NCBI GenBank assembly: GCA_014706295.1
Contig: JACSVZ010000002.1
Span: 129,899,431 to 129,963,430 of the forward strand
Reading direction: 5' to 3'
Length of the DNA stretch: 64,000 bases
Source: Lycocorax pyrrhopterus obiensis
Taxonomy: Eukaryota > Chordata > Aves > Passeriformes > Paradisaeidae
Made by a program: the position numbers and the translations under genes. How positions within the stretch are numbered: the first letter of the stretch is position 1; each line of letters begins with the position of its first letter. Positions 37,701-50,970 of the stretch are shown piece after piece. The notes beneath the pieces are model-generated. The model was not told the origin of the DNA. It worked only from the letters and a program-made list of their open reading frames with translations, and made no database searches.

Positions 37701-40700
37701 CAATTATCTTCCTCATCTTTCTTTTAAATTGTTCAATTCCATATTTTTTTTTCATTAGGGACATATCCAGACTGTGGCACATTAAGCTGTTCCTTTTTCA
37801 ACACTAAATCCCAAATTAAGTTTGGCTAGAATTTGCAAATACAGGTGGGAAGATAGGTTCGCTGGCATTTTTATTTATTTGGTTTGTTAGCATACTTTTT
37901 CACAACAGGTTTCTTCAGTGTCTGAAAAGGTTAAAAAACCATTAAGCAAGCCCTGCTAAACCAGTGTGAGGGTATTCTTGTTGAAAAAGTGAAGTATCTG
38001 ATGATCGCAGGTACTTGATGATGACCAAGATGCTTCGAATGTCTTTTAGAGCTGTTCCTAAGGTGACAGCCCTGGGTCTGGATCAGCCTTCCCTGGAAGC
38101 CTTCAGAATCTAAGAAGGGGGAATGAAGTGTTTCTATTTGTATTACGGAATCCAGTGAATGTTAGTTCAGCTTTAGGTGTTTGGGGAGATGAAAACAGGT
38201 GCTCTCCTATTTTTGCAAAGGAATGGCTGTTGTGACACGTTATTTCCAGGAACACTGGTTCAAGGATGCTCCTTTCTACTTGTCAGGGTGGTTATCACTT
38301 GTCTGTTAGGAACTAAGCTGTATTTGAGATCAAGCTGACCCAGGACATCAAACAGTTCCCCAAAGGCACGTTTCAATTCCTCTTTTAAAAATCAACCAGT
38401 GGCCTAAAGGTGAAACTCCTTTTACAATGTCACTTTGAACCTTGATGGTTGGTTGTGTTTCTCTGTCTCCACAGTGACTTGATTTTTTGTTACATTGCAT
38501 AAAAGGAAGAATTGTTCTTCCAGAAATTAATAAACCAGAAGTTCATCTAATTTTAATGTTTCTTCAGAAATCAAAAATTCATTGCTGACCCAATCTATTA
38601 GTCATTCAGATGTGGCAAACAAATACTATAATAGATAATTTCTTTCATTTTTATATTTTTATAGTGCTTTTTTATTACCTTAATCTAAAATATGCTTTAG
38701 TTTGGCGTAAGACACCGGATTTTGACATGGATTATTTTCTTTGTTATTATGTAAGAGGTTAAATCTACCCCTTTTCTGGAGCATGCTGCCCTCTCTTACC
38801 CCTGTCCCCATCATCTCTGTGGCACCAGACTCAAGTGCAAGCCTGCCAGCACGCTGGTGTCAAGCCTACTCCCTGCTTGGTGTCAGCCAGGGACACAGTG
38901 TAACAGGAAAACTCCTTGACTTGAGGTTGCCAGCTGGACATGAAGAAGTGAGTAAACTCTCTTCCCCAGATGATAAGTGAGTAAACTCTGTTCATTCTTG
39001 GCTGTGTCACTGTTTGGAAGTGATACTCCACTGTGATGCTTGAAATGCTGCCCCTCAGACTACCTGTTTTGTACTGCCCACAGTCTCGGCCAGGCTCTTT
39101 GGATCCAGTTTCTAAGCTTCTTTTTATTTCCAAAAGAATAAAAGCGGAAGAAATATCAGATGTACAGTCTAGGGCTTCATAAGCCAATGCTGAAAAGCCT
39201 TGGACTTGATTCTGCAGAGGTAAGGGATGTTGCATTTGACAAAAACCTTCCTACAAGATGAGGGAAGGGGAAAAAATTTTCCGGAAAAGTAGACATTAAA
39301 CTTCTTCACTTTACTATGTAGCATTTGTGTCACTTGTGATTTGAGATGTTTAGCACAGGGAATCTCATGTAGGGTTCGAGGTATTTGACAAAGTGACAAA
39401 CTGAAGGCAAATGTCTCCTCATGAAGCAAAAAGTTGGACAAAACTGAACACTACTCACAAAACTAAGTTTTATGGATAGTATTATAAGTACTTGGGTAAT
39501 TTTAGGTTTTCCATAGGTGCTACATTTTTATATTTGCTGAGTTCCCACTTCTCTGGACATGTGTTGAGCAGAGTGCCAACACCAGCTACTATTTTTTTGT
39601 GAAAATGAGGGGTAAAGGGCTTATGGTGTACACATGTCTTGCCTCAGTCTTGATCTCAATAAGTCTGAGATATCCCAGAACTGTTGTCTGATTATTAGCA
39701 ATATTGTATTGCCTTTTCCAGGGCATTCCTTTCCTTTTAAATATTTTATTTTATCATTCATAAAGAAAATATGGTGAATGAGTGTGTTTCACTGCAAAAG
39801 CCAAATCTTTTGCAACTTGGGTGGTATTAAATTAAACCAGTATGCTAAGAGAACAATTATAATTACTTGGCACTTTAAGAACCTACTGTAAGTGCTCAGG
39901 CTATTAGACCCATTTAAAATCTTGATTGCAGAAAGAACTGTGTGTATTAATCTCTAAAATAATTCATCTATTCTCTAATTTATCATTGTTCCAATAAAAT
40001 GGGCTTTTGAAATTAGAAATGACTCTAGAGTAATTAAATAAATTTAATATGCTGCAACTTTTTATGAAGGTGGATACTTTAAAAGGCTCATAGTTTAACA
40101 TAGCATCTCAGTTATATTAGCCTTTCATATGACCTTCTCTGTTTTTAATATAGTTAATAAAGTCTTTGAGACTAATCATTTAATGAAAGGAATAGTCTGT
40201 AACTTATGGTGTTTTCTTATAAGTTGTGCTATTAGACTACCAGACAAATTTGACAATACTTTACCTATAATTCCTTCCACCTTTGCTCTGCTTGGGCTAG
40301 TCTTGTTTTGGCACAATGGAGTATTGTCTACTTCTAGTAATTAACAGGAAGCATCAGATTTGCAAGGGTTTTTTTGTTTCATATAGACTAGACACAGACC
40401 ATGCAAAAATGCATCTGGGATAGTACTGTTGGAGGGAGGGATGGAGTTGGGCAATTAGGCACAGTGCCTGAATGCAAATTTTCCTGGTAGTTTTAAGAGG
40501 GCTTTTGTACTATATTTCTCATTAGCAATTCAGTCTATTTGAGTCTAAACAAACTCAAAGTGGATGAAAGCAAACTCCTTCTTCCAAGAGGGTCAGTGAG
40601 CTATAGAAGCACCTTGCAAACTTGGTGAATTCTCTGTGATTTTGAATGTGTAAAACAAGATTTAGGTGTCCTTCAAAAAGTAAAGAGTAATTCAAGCAGG

Positions 40701-42649
40701 AGGGATGGGCTTGATACAGTAGACACAAGGTGAAATTCTTTGCCATGTGTTATTCAGATGGTACGATGGTAATGGGTTTTGCTGGCATTAAAATATCTGT
40801 GAATCTGCCAGTAAATATTACGAGCACTTTCGTAATGAAATTCTTCTTTCTCATTTAAGCCTCACCCATTTCAGACTAGATTTTTGAATATCATAAGCTC
40901 TTGTCTTTGATTTGTACAATATTTAGATAATCCTAATTACAGTTACAAAAATAGAACTATCATTAACTTGCTGATCCCAGAGGAAATTTGAACTGTGAAA
41001 CCAAAAATATTTGCAAAACTCTATCATACATTGCTGAATATCTTATTTTGTTTCTAGGAATTTTTTTTATTCAGTATCTGTGATGCAGTTTATTTGGCAA
41101 AGTTTTCTTGGTGGTCAGAAGTGAAGAATTACAGCACATGGGTTAAGTAGCTGGTATTCCGTAGCTCTTAAAATTTGTTTTTCAATAAACTTAGGCAAGA
41201 CAGCTTTAAAATAATCTTATACTAATATTACAAAAATTAGTTTGAAACACTGACATTCTGATAGGCTTTTAGAATCCTAGAAGTAAAACTGTTCCAGTGC
41301 TTTCAACCTTGTACTAATATTATATAAGCTCATTAATCTAGTAATGAAAATTTAAATTCAGGTGTTTAAAATAAAATCATAAATTCTAGTGGTTCTTGCA
41401 CTTCTTGGCTAGTGGACTTCTTTCTCTTGTTTTGTCACTCTTCTTTCTTTGAATATCAGTAAGGTTGTATTTCTTCTTTCCTTTTAGATGCTTACTCTTC
41501 AAAAATTTACATGGGATGGATTGGCATAAGTGACCCTGTTATTAAATAGGTTCTTCCTGGAAGCATATGCAATTCCTAAACGTCTCAAAAAAATCAATAA
41601 ATTTGCTTCTGCAATTCACCTTTTTAGTAGCAGAACATACTCTGTCTCAGAAAAGAAACACTGAAAATATCTGAGGATCTCATTCAGATTTGGGGTGTGG
41701 TTGTTTTTATTCTGGCTGTGCCTCTAAGAGACATCTTAATTCTCTATTGTTTGCTGCTTAGGAAAGCTGAATTCTGTTCCTGTGGGTGGGAATATTCTTT
41801 TTCAGATGGAAGTACTTGTCATTTGTTGATCCTAAAAAACAAGTGTTCTACACTAACACACAGAGCTCAGCGTTAACATGTTAAATAGGCATTTCGGAAG
41901 TACAAGTTAGTCAAGCCTTATTCCTAGAACTGCCCCTGGCTTCAGTGAAGCTTATGCAAATAATGAAGTAAACAGAAAGAAAAAATAATAATAAAAACGA
42001 GTTTAATCAGAGTTCTGTAAGGAATTTGGAGATGTTTGCCAATGGAAAAAGTGAGGAAGTAAAATAAGAGTCTCTCCGCAATTTATTTATTTTTTTACCT
42101 TTAGAAATTTGACTGTATGAAAAATGAGACACATTGATAGTGTGGAAATGTTGTGAGATTTCTCACCAAATGTGTAATAATCTAGAATGGTTGTTAGGAA
42201 CAACAGCAGAAATATCTGTGAATTCATGGATTGCATTCCTGGAAAACAAATTGTAATGGCGTCAGTATTAAAAACCAAATAAAAATAAAGCATTCAGTAG
42301 CATTGCAGGAAAACCACGTGTAAACTGCTCTTGATGGGAGGGACAGAGGTTAAACGTATTAAGGTCTGGCTTGCAGCTCTCCAAGTACTTTCCTATATGA
42401 AGTCATATGATGAGTGTTTCTAATAGGATTCTTCAGCCCTTGCTGCATCCTCAACTATTTAGAGTTTCCATTGGTTTGGAGTCAAGTTTCAAATTACAGC
42501 AGAACACAGCTGATGTAATTGCTGTATTAGAATGATAAAGAATAATGAGAACAAGCTGATCATCCAGCCAGGGTAATTATATCTCCTCTGGCCAGTTTGT
42601 TCACACCTCTCTTGTTCTGGAGTCACAAAAGATGTAATATTTAGAAAAC

Positions 42650-43130
42650 ATCACTTCCTTGGACCTGTTGGCTGCCCTATTTCCAGAGAGGCCCCTACAT
42701 TACCTCATTGCCACAAGGTTTTGCTGGTGCCTCTTGCACAGCAGTTCCTGTTCTGCAGAACAGCTGGTGCACGTCCTACCAGTACTGTGGCCGTGGGTTG
42801 TCCTCTTCCAATACAGGACTTTGGTTTTGTCTTTGCTCGCTTTTCTGAAGTCCACGTCAGGCCACTTCTGGATTTTGAGCTCTCTGAACAGCAGCTCTGC
42901 CTTCCAGCATACGACTGCTCCTTCCACAAATTTTCTGAAGACACAGGCCACCCCTGTCATCTGGATCATTGCTAAGGATGCAAAGGGTGCTGACCTGGCA
43001 TGGACTCCTGGGCGTCACACCATTCATAACCAGCCACCTCAAACTGTTGATGGTCACCCTTTGAGCCCAGGCACCCAGGCCATTTTCCACCCACTTTTAT
43101 CCCACTCCTCCAGTCCATAATTTTCCTGGG
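42650..43130 (-). mobile_element. Old CR1 LINE fragment, reverse transcriptase region, - orientation
   Basis: On the minus strand this reads as a decayed CR1 ORF2: VTINSLRWLVMNGVTPRSP, then VSTLCILSNDPDDRGGLC where the family has a FNIFINDLDD-type block, then a segment ending in MLEGRAAVQRAQN. It stops before the usual C-terminal domain and has no 3' tail at its low-coordinate end. Frames change repeatedly, so it is old. Confidence 0.75.
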
Positions 43131-43145
43131 GACTGAGTTTTTCTA

Positions 43146-43625
43146 GTTCATAGTTCATAGAATCATCATAAGATTATAGAATGGTTTGGATTGAAAGGGA
43201 CCCTAAAGATCATCTAGTTTCAACCCTTATGCTGTGGTCAGGGAGACTTTTCACTAGGTCAGGTTGCTCAGAGCACCATGCAGCCTGGTCTTGAACGCTT
43301 CCAGGGAGGGGGCATCCGCAACTTCTCTGGGCAGCCTGCTCCAGTGCATCACCACCCTCACTGTATAGAATTTCTTCGTAACATCTAATCTGAACATACT
43401 CTATTTCAGTTTGAATCTCTTCCCCCTTGTCCTGTCACTACATGCTCTAGTAAAAAGTCCCGCTCCATCTTTCTTGTAGGCTGCCTTAAGGTACTGGAAG
43501 GCCACAATTATGTCACCCCAAAGGTTTCTCTTTTCCAGGCTGAACAATCCCAATTCTTTCAGTCTTTCCTTATAGGAGAGGTGCTCCATCCCTCCAATCA
43601 ACTTAGGGGCCTCCTCTGGACATGC
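43146..43625 (-). mobile_element. CR1 LINE 3' end, - orientation, inside an older CR1
   Basis: This is a better-preserved CR1 3' end in antisense. It has octamer-type sequence at the low end (TTCATAGAATCATC), TCTAGTTTCAACCC, TCTCTGGGCAGCCTGCTCCAG and CACCACCCTCACTGTATAG. The reverse-strand ORF at 43401-43601 reads EHLSYKERLKELGLFSLEK and SDRTRGKRFKLK. It is flanked on both sides by older CR1 sequence in the same orientation. Confidence 0.9.
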
Positions 43626-43629
43626 TTCT

Positions 43630-43850
43630 GGATCCTGCTGCCTTAGATTTTACAACAGGCATAACATTTGCCTTTTTTCAATCATTGGGATCTTCCCCTA
43701 ATGCCACAACTTTTCCTAGATGATAGAACACAACTTCCCAATGGCATTGGCCAGATCCCCCAAGCAATCCATCCAGCAACATTGATTTTTATTTGCCCTG
43801 TTTGGCTAAACAATCCCTAACTTCATTTTCCTATACCATGAGCAGTACCT
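43630..43850 (-). mobile_element. Old CR1 LINE fragment, upstream reverse transcriptase segment
   Basis: The + strand words AACATTTGCCTTTTTTCAAT and ATCATTGGGATCTTCCCC match the antisense of the CR1 segment encoding an EVPxDWKKANVxPV-like block. The segment runs on as a diverged relic towards the domain carrying the KSxGPDGxHPRVL motif. It lies upstream, in CR1 order, of the fragment at 42650-43130, so the two may be parts of one element. Confidence 0.6.
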
Positions 43851-46194
43851 GTTCCCCTGTCTTCTCAACTTTGCTGCCATGCAGAGACCTGAGAGTTTTT
43901 AATTTTAAGCTACAGCAATTACTTTCTTCATATTCTTTCATTGCTTATTATAGCTAATATAATACAGCACTTCAACAGCAATTTTCCCCCCAAAGTTCTA
44001 GAAGTTTTACATGGAAAGGAGGCTGTAGAAACATCTCAGCTGACTGTGCAGGGCACACCGGAGATTTGAACCAAGTATGATTTTGATTCAGGATCTGAAT
44101 ACTTTTTAGTGACAGAGTTTTAGGTATTAATCAGAAAACTTGTTCCTTCCTGAAGCAGCAAACAAAACACACTTTCATTTGCAGGTGACATTTTAGGTGT
44201 AAATGTCTGAGGGCTTTGTAGAATGCTTTTGATAGTAGTCCAAACTGAACAAATACAAAACTCAGAAATAATTTATAAAGACATCTTCCTCAAAGGAGCA
44301 AGTTCAAAATTATTTCAGTGGCAGCCTCTCCAGGATGTTGTTAACATTTATAAACCACAGAATTGGAACCCTTCTAAATGTTTGTCTTCAAAAGTCGTTC
44401 TACAGATTGAGTCTATAGTGCTGCTGAATTTCTGAAGAGCAGAATTTATTGAATACCAATTTATTTTTCCCAGAAATCCCTTTCCAGTTATATTATATGT
44501 GTTTTCATGCAACAATTTCAGTCAATTCAGACATGGAGTAGACCACAGAAAAATACTTAAGTATGAAAGAAACTGAGTATACATTTGTATTTTATATTGG
44601 CAAATCCTCAAGAAAGGATCGTGGGCTGCATAGGAATGCAAGAGAGAAGGTACAGGGTTACTGTTCTGTCTCTGACATCATCTGCCATAATCACTGAACA
44701 ATTTATAGTTCCTCAGTTTCCCTAATGATCGCAGTTACCCAAGGGTTGCTTGTGAGTTACCTTTTGTCTATACGGTGCAATAAAGAGGAAGGAGTCATCA
44801 TTACCTTCCTAATTAAGCTGGTCCATCTTCTGCTGGAATCATCAGACCGTGCAGCTATTTAGCACAAGAGCCTCACCTAAGCAAATATTGTAGATGAGTG
44901 TAAAGAAAAGAGCAGCCTAAGTGGAAGCAGTAGCTTCCTATATATGTATTTTAGGGGCACATAAACAAATCTGTCTGCAAGGACAAAGCATGAATCTCAA
45001 CAAAAGAAGCAGTTTATTGGAATTCCCCATGCAAAGAGCCAGAAAACCTAGTTATGATTTACTGCACATCAGGGCCAATCTGTCCACAGCTCTTAACTGT
45101 TTTCAGTGCCCATGACAGAGCTCTGTCTCAATTGCCATGTGGGCCCTTGGAAATCCACCAAAGAAAATAGGCACTTTTCCTTTTGCAGTTCAGTTCTATC
45201 AATTATATTAAACATGAACAATGACCTTCTGGGACAGAAGAATTTTGGTAGTTGTTGCTGTTGTTTGTAAAGAAACCTGAAGTAAAGAAAGCTAGGGATT
45301 TTCAGACTCTGCTCTGTCAGTTGGGATAGTCCATGTGTTAGAAAATGTTTATAGATTTAAAATTGGAAGCAGTTGAAAACCATTAATGTGGCATTGTGGA
45401 GGAGAAAGAAGTTGAGCAGCTTGATTTTTCAATGGGTAGATACTCTATCCTACAAGCAAAGACGTGGGAGTTTAGAGCATTGGCATTTTATAGCTATCCC
45501 GAATTCCTCTGGGGATGTGAACAAGTACCTCACTTCCTGAAAGATACTGAAAACAACTTAGAGTTGCTAATTAGAGATAGGAGACAGAAAAACTTAAATT
45601 CTCGAGGACAAAGGTTATTATGAAGAATTCTAAAGTAGGGTGGTTTTACCTAAACAAGTATTGTCTGGATTGGCTGCCTGTTTACCCCCCAAATCTAAAA
45701 CCACAGAAACAACAACCAAAGCACAGTGGGAGTTGATGGGATCCAGCTGAGAAAAAACAGTGCTCAGTTGTCCATCTCTGGTCAGAGGGATGTGAAGAAA
45801 CAAAAACCAAAGCTGTCACCACTGAAGTCACAGAAGTGATTTTCAATAATTTTTTTGCCTTACATTCCTTAAATGGGTAACTGCTAGAGGAATGACTTTT
45901 AGCACTGTTTTCCGCACACATATGCATTGCAGTTCATGTGAAATATTTAGGAGTGGGTTATTTTTCTGACGCAAAGCTGTTCTTCATAAAATGGAACAAG
46001 GTTACTCCAGAAATTTGGTGTTTACTTGCTCTTTGCAGGGTTCACTTGGAATAATGATCCTGAATTTCACTCTGCCTCACAGGCCAAACTTGCCTAGAGC
46101 CATGGGTCAAGCCGAGTGCCAGAAAAAGAAGATCTGTAGTCTGTTCAGTAGCTATTTCAGAAAGCCACACAAATAGACGAGATTTCAAAGAACC

Positions 46195-46740
46195 ACAGAG
46201 CTGGCAAGAAGGTTTCTAGAGAACCTCTAAATATCCTTCATTCCGGCATGGTCTTGCCAATGTCTCTGTCATTTCTTTCACATTTGTTTAAGCTGGTTTT
46301 CAAGACTTACTGTAATGGAAACATGACAGACCAGCTGGCCTGTCCCAGTGCTATTCTTAGGGCTTAGGGAAGTTTTTCTCCTATCTAACCTATTCCTGCT
46401 GCAATTTAAGAGCTTTAGCTCCCATTTCTTTTCATTGTGAACCCAAAGACATGGTTACTTCTTTCTTCTTGCAGCAGGTTTTTATGTGAAGTTGATTTTT
46501 TCCTTCCTTGGTGTAGTAGTTTACACTTGCCCCTGTTGATCATTATCCTGAGTTGTCTTTTTAAGTATCTCATTGGTGAACATCACTTAACAAATTCTCA
46601 TCATGCTCTCAGTGCCCATGCTATATGTCCCTGGTTAGAGTCATCTCACAGTGTAGGAAGACTCTGCTCCATCGTTTTGGTCTACAATGAAAATTCAAAA
46701 TAGTCTCAGACACCTATGGTGCCCCAGTCTAAAGATCCTT
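46195..46740 (-). mobile_element. Ancient CR1/L3-like LINE relic, - orientation
   Basis: The + strand shows the antisense of the old amniote CR1 3' region: AGGGAAGTTTTTCTCCTATCTAACCTATTCCTGCTGCAATTTAAG, followed by a segment matching the RT C-terminus. Translated in sense, this is the RTRRNGLKLQQGxFRLDxRKNF-like block. It is highly diverged with no ORF, much older than the other CR1 copies. Ends are approximate. Confidence 0.5.
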
Positions 46741-49700
46741 CCATTTTTTACTCTCTGAGTATATTTTTCATGCAGTTTGGATCAACCTTGCAATACACAT
46801 AGTTTCCCTTTTCTCTTCTGGTGTCCTTAGTGATTGACATAACTTTGAACTTCTATACATGTCTTATAGGATCAGAAGGTTAGTTCAAAGGGAGCCGTTA
46901 TGTACACTGAGGTGCTGGACCATGCTGTATTCTGGTAGTATTTGGAGATCACAGTGCTTTGGAGCCTGACGTTAAAGGCATTGGTCCTAGGAGTGTGTTT
47001 TGGGGCTTCTTCATAGATAGAATGCATTGCAGATGTAGTTTCTGTAAGTAGATTATCTTTTTTGTTAAGGAAAAAAGATACTGAGATGTGTTCATTTATA
47101 TAAACAAGATCTATTTTGATGAAATTAGAATAGAAAATAATAGAATTGTGAATATTTCACTAAGAATAAACATTTTTATAACAGAGTGATGATCGAAACA
47201 AAGTTTTTCAGATTTTATTTTGTGTATGTATTGAGTCAAGAAAATACAAATGATTGGAGTATTTGTTTTTGCTGGTTTATTTCATTTGATGAGAAAAGTT
47301 TTGGGTGCCTTTTATTTTTGTTTGAGTTGGGAAAAGAGAAAAGCAGAATTGTGTCATTTGCTACAAAACAGAAAGCCCATTTTTTCCTAGCTCTGCCTTT
47401 CATGGTCTGCCTCTCGTATGGATTCCAGGACGCTGCAGTTTTTTCATCATGTATCACTGCAGCAAGATAATATGGCTTACAAATTATTAGTTTAATCAAA
47501 GGAAGCCAATCTTTATCCTGTACAAGCTGCTCTCTGGACTTTGATGCAGACAGGAACCAGGCTAGTTCCAGGTTTTATCAGATTGGCCCCTTCATGATTT
47601 ACGGTAGAAGCCACCAACTAAACTATTATAACCTCTGGGGAAAAAAAAATGAAAAGTATATGAGAGAGATATATTAACAACACTATTATATGATAGTGAA
47701 TAACTATTCACCTTTTGTAATATAACCAGAGGATCAGAGCATCAGCACCAGTTTTAAGATACATTTCTCTGGGCAACATACAATTGAATGGAGGAAATCA
47801 GCCTCACAAGATGTTTTGGAAACCAAGATCAAACATAAATTTAATAAGGGTGGAATACTGCATGGGAGAAAGGCTGTCCGAAACAGTGATATGAAAGCAA
47901 GTTCCTACTCAGATAGTCCTTAATCTGTTGGTGACTGGACAGGTGTACTGAAGGATGAGACCCTTTTCTCCCATTTTTTCTCAAAACATTGGCTTCTACC
48001 AGAGAGAGGGAAACAGGCTGGCTGAATCTTTGAGGTTTTCCCCAGTTCATCTGGTTTTCTGTTCTGTGTAGTGTGTATAGTCTAAGCACTGCTAAATAAT
48101 CTGGGTAACCAGGCTGACAATAGACATTACAGTCAGGACCCTTCCAGATGCAGGAATGCTCTGTGAGTTAGTTAAAGTGCTAGATAAATTAGTTAAAGTG
48201 TTGCATGTAAATTAGGATGAAGTCTTTCCTTTGAGCTTTTGTATAATGTAAATCAAATGCCCTCATCCTGCAGCAAGGTCCTGCTTGGCTCAAGCTGAAA
48301 GGCAGTGTATGGCAGATGGGAAGGGAAAAGGGGAAGAGGGAAAGTGAAGTGGCAGGCGTAGAGCTGTGGGAGGTCTTGGACTTAACAGCTTTCTAGGATA
48401 ACTACTCTTAAACAAAAGCATCTTTTAGTTGATTTTCAAATTTAAGCCAGAGATAAGCAGGAAGTATTAATGATACCAATTAGTGTTATTGACTCCTTGT
48501 GTATTATTTTTGTTCTGCGCTTTAAAAGTGTTAACTGAATCTGTGGGCAGATAAGACATTGCAGCAGCAGCCCTTCGGTTCCAAATTACAGAGACTCTGA
48601 GATAAGCTGTATGGGTTTGAAACATGCTTTAAAAAATAACACAAGACAGTTGTTGACCAATTGTCTTTTCATTCACGTTGCAGAGCAGAATTAAGGGCTG
48701 CTGTATGTGCTACAGGTGTCACTGAAAGAAGTCTGTAGATAAATACTGGTGAAGGCTGGGCAGTTGTGGTTTTTATTGCACTCAGGCATCGACTGGTGCA
48801 TCTTGCAGCCTGACCCAGGCCCTTGCATTCACAGCAGGCGCTGGAGAAAGAGGCACAGTCTTGTGGGCCGCTCTGTGCACTCACACAGTCTACGCTGGTT
48901 TCAAGCAAGTCATACTGCATGCTCATTTTGTTGTCTCTGTTCAAAGGTTGCAGAAATAGATGGTCACTAATAGCCAAAATCCCTCGTTTTGGCAAAGCCT
49001 TGATTAGTTCTTGGGGTGGGTGTTTTCCCCCATGCAGAAGGACTCGGGAAGTTCCTAAGCTATTTGCACAGAACTGCCAGCCTTGAAATTGGTATTGATG
49101 TTCCAGCTACCATTACTCTTGAGCTTGGAACGCAACAACATGAAAGAGATCGGGTCTGACAGGGCAGCTCTCACTCTCTTGCTGTGCTGCAGTGTGAGAA
49201 TCACAGGCTGATCATGTCAGGGCTTCAACATCCTGCTGCTGCAGCTTGTTTTCTTGGCCTGAACAATTTTAGCCTTCCTGACTTCAACTAAGGAACAGAT
49301 TTCATTGTGCAGCTAAAACTAATTGACAAGTTTGAAACATCTTAATCTTGAAAACAGCCCAAATTATACACATCTTTAATTTTAAATCCCTAAGATAATG
49401 CTAAATGGGAAGCATTGAGAAAACTTAATTAGTCTGCCTGCCTCTTCCTATACTTCCTAATTATTCTGGGTGCTTTTCTTGTCCACCAACACCTGCTGGC
49501 TAGATTTTAGGGCAGACGTTCTTGTGCAGTCATCATTAAAAGCACATGCATTGGATGCTGTTGAAGCCTCCAAGTGCTCTGCATTTATGTCTTTTATTTC
49601 AGGATGCCTGGGGGGAAGAAGGGATCATCACACAGTTAAAAATGTGATTTGCTTTCTCTATCTTTTCCATGCAGCTTCTCTCTTTCAGTCAGACAAATAG

Positions 49701-50932
49701 CTGCCAGGAAATTTGTTAAGGGTAAAACAGTTTTGAGACATGGTGCTCTGTTTTTGAGAACATTATCTTGGATTAAAAACTTTTTTACTCAGTATACTCA
49801 ACCCAGTGACAATTTCACTATCTCTTAACCCAAGTAATGACTTCAAGTTTCCAATTAGAGAGCAAGAGGGAAGGGACTGCATGTGGTTCCTGGGGCCTGA
49901 GCTGAGAGAGTGCTGAGAAACACTGTAATAATTTAACAGGTGTGAGAGCTCCTGCCTGCTGAGCCAGCTCTCCTGCGTCTGTGGAAATGGGCAGGGTCAC
50001 TGCTTTGCCCATGGCTTGCGTTAGTCCTCCCCAGCCAGACCTCTTTTGGTTTCACCTCCCTGAGCTCTGCGAGTTGTGGCTTGGCCCTTGGCCCCAGCCC
50101 TCATTACAAAACATCTGTCCCCCAGTTTTAGGTGTAGAGCATCATTTTTGCAGCAAAAAAAAAAAGTAGGTGTTGAATACAAGTCCCTATCATGGATAGC
50201 ATTATTCCTTGCCTTTTGCTGCTTTTTTTTGGATCATTCTCTTTTTCTTTGTGATTTGTACTGTTTTAAATTCGTTGAGATAGGGAAAAGTGTGGTTGCT
50301 CTTCTACTGTTTCAAGGAGCAAATGTTTGGCCACTCCATTTGCTAAAATAGCTAGTGGTAAAGACACTCTGGGTGCCTCATCTAATTCCAGAAGCCTTGG
50401 GCTCTCGATACACAGCACAAGAATCTAATTATTGAAGTAAATATTGTTGACTTCTCTGCTACAACCTATTTTTCCAAACCCAGAGCCACCTTTGGAGTCA
50501 CAGTAGTGGACACTGCTGGCAGTGGTGGGATGTAATGGCAGTCTGTCAGCCTGGAAACAGCTTGACTGTACTTACCTGGAACGAGTTACTTATTTAAAAT
50601 CTCACTTGTGTGTTTTTTGACCCTGAAAGGAATATGTGACAGGAGAAATATTCCCTTCTTCATTGAATGCATTCAAATTTCAGTGGCTGCATTTCTGAAA
50701 AGCTGGTGCTTTTTCTTCACCTTTTCTGAAGAATCGATAATAGCTAAGGCTAAGGTTAGGCTACCTAGGACTAATGAGACCTACTTTTTTTTTCTTCTTT
50801 TGTGTCAGTCCTTGTAGGAGGGGGAAATGGAAACTTTTCAACCAATAATCATGCACAATTATTTTGCAATGGTGGGCCTCAAAGCAAGAAAAATCACCCT
50901 TTCTTTTTTGCTATCAGATGCCTGTTAGTTTT

Positions 50933-50970
50933 AAAGTGAGGATGTAAAAGTAAAGTGAGGATGTCAAAGT
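50933..50970 (+). repeat. Tandem duplication of a 19-mer
   Basis: AAAGTGAGGATGTAAAAGT is followed directly by a copy with one change (A to C). Confidence 0.75.
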
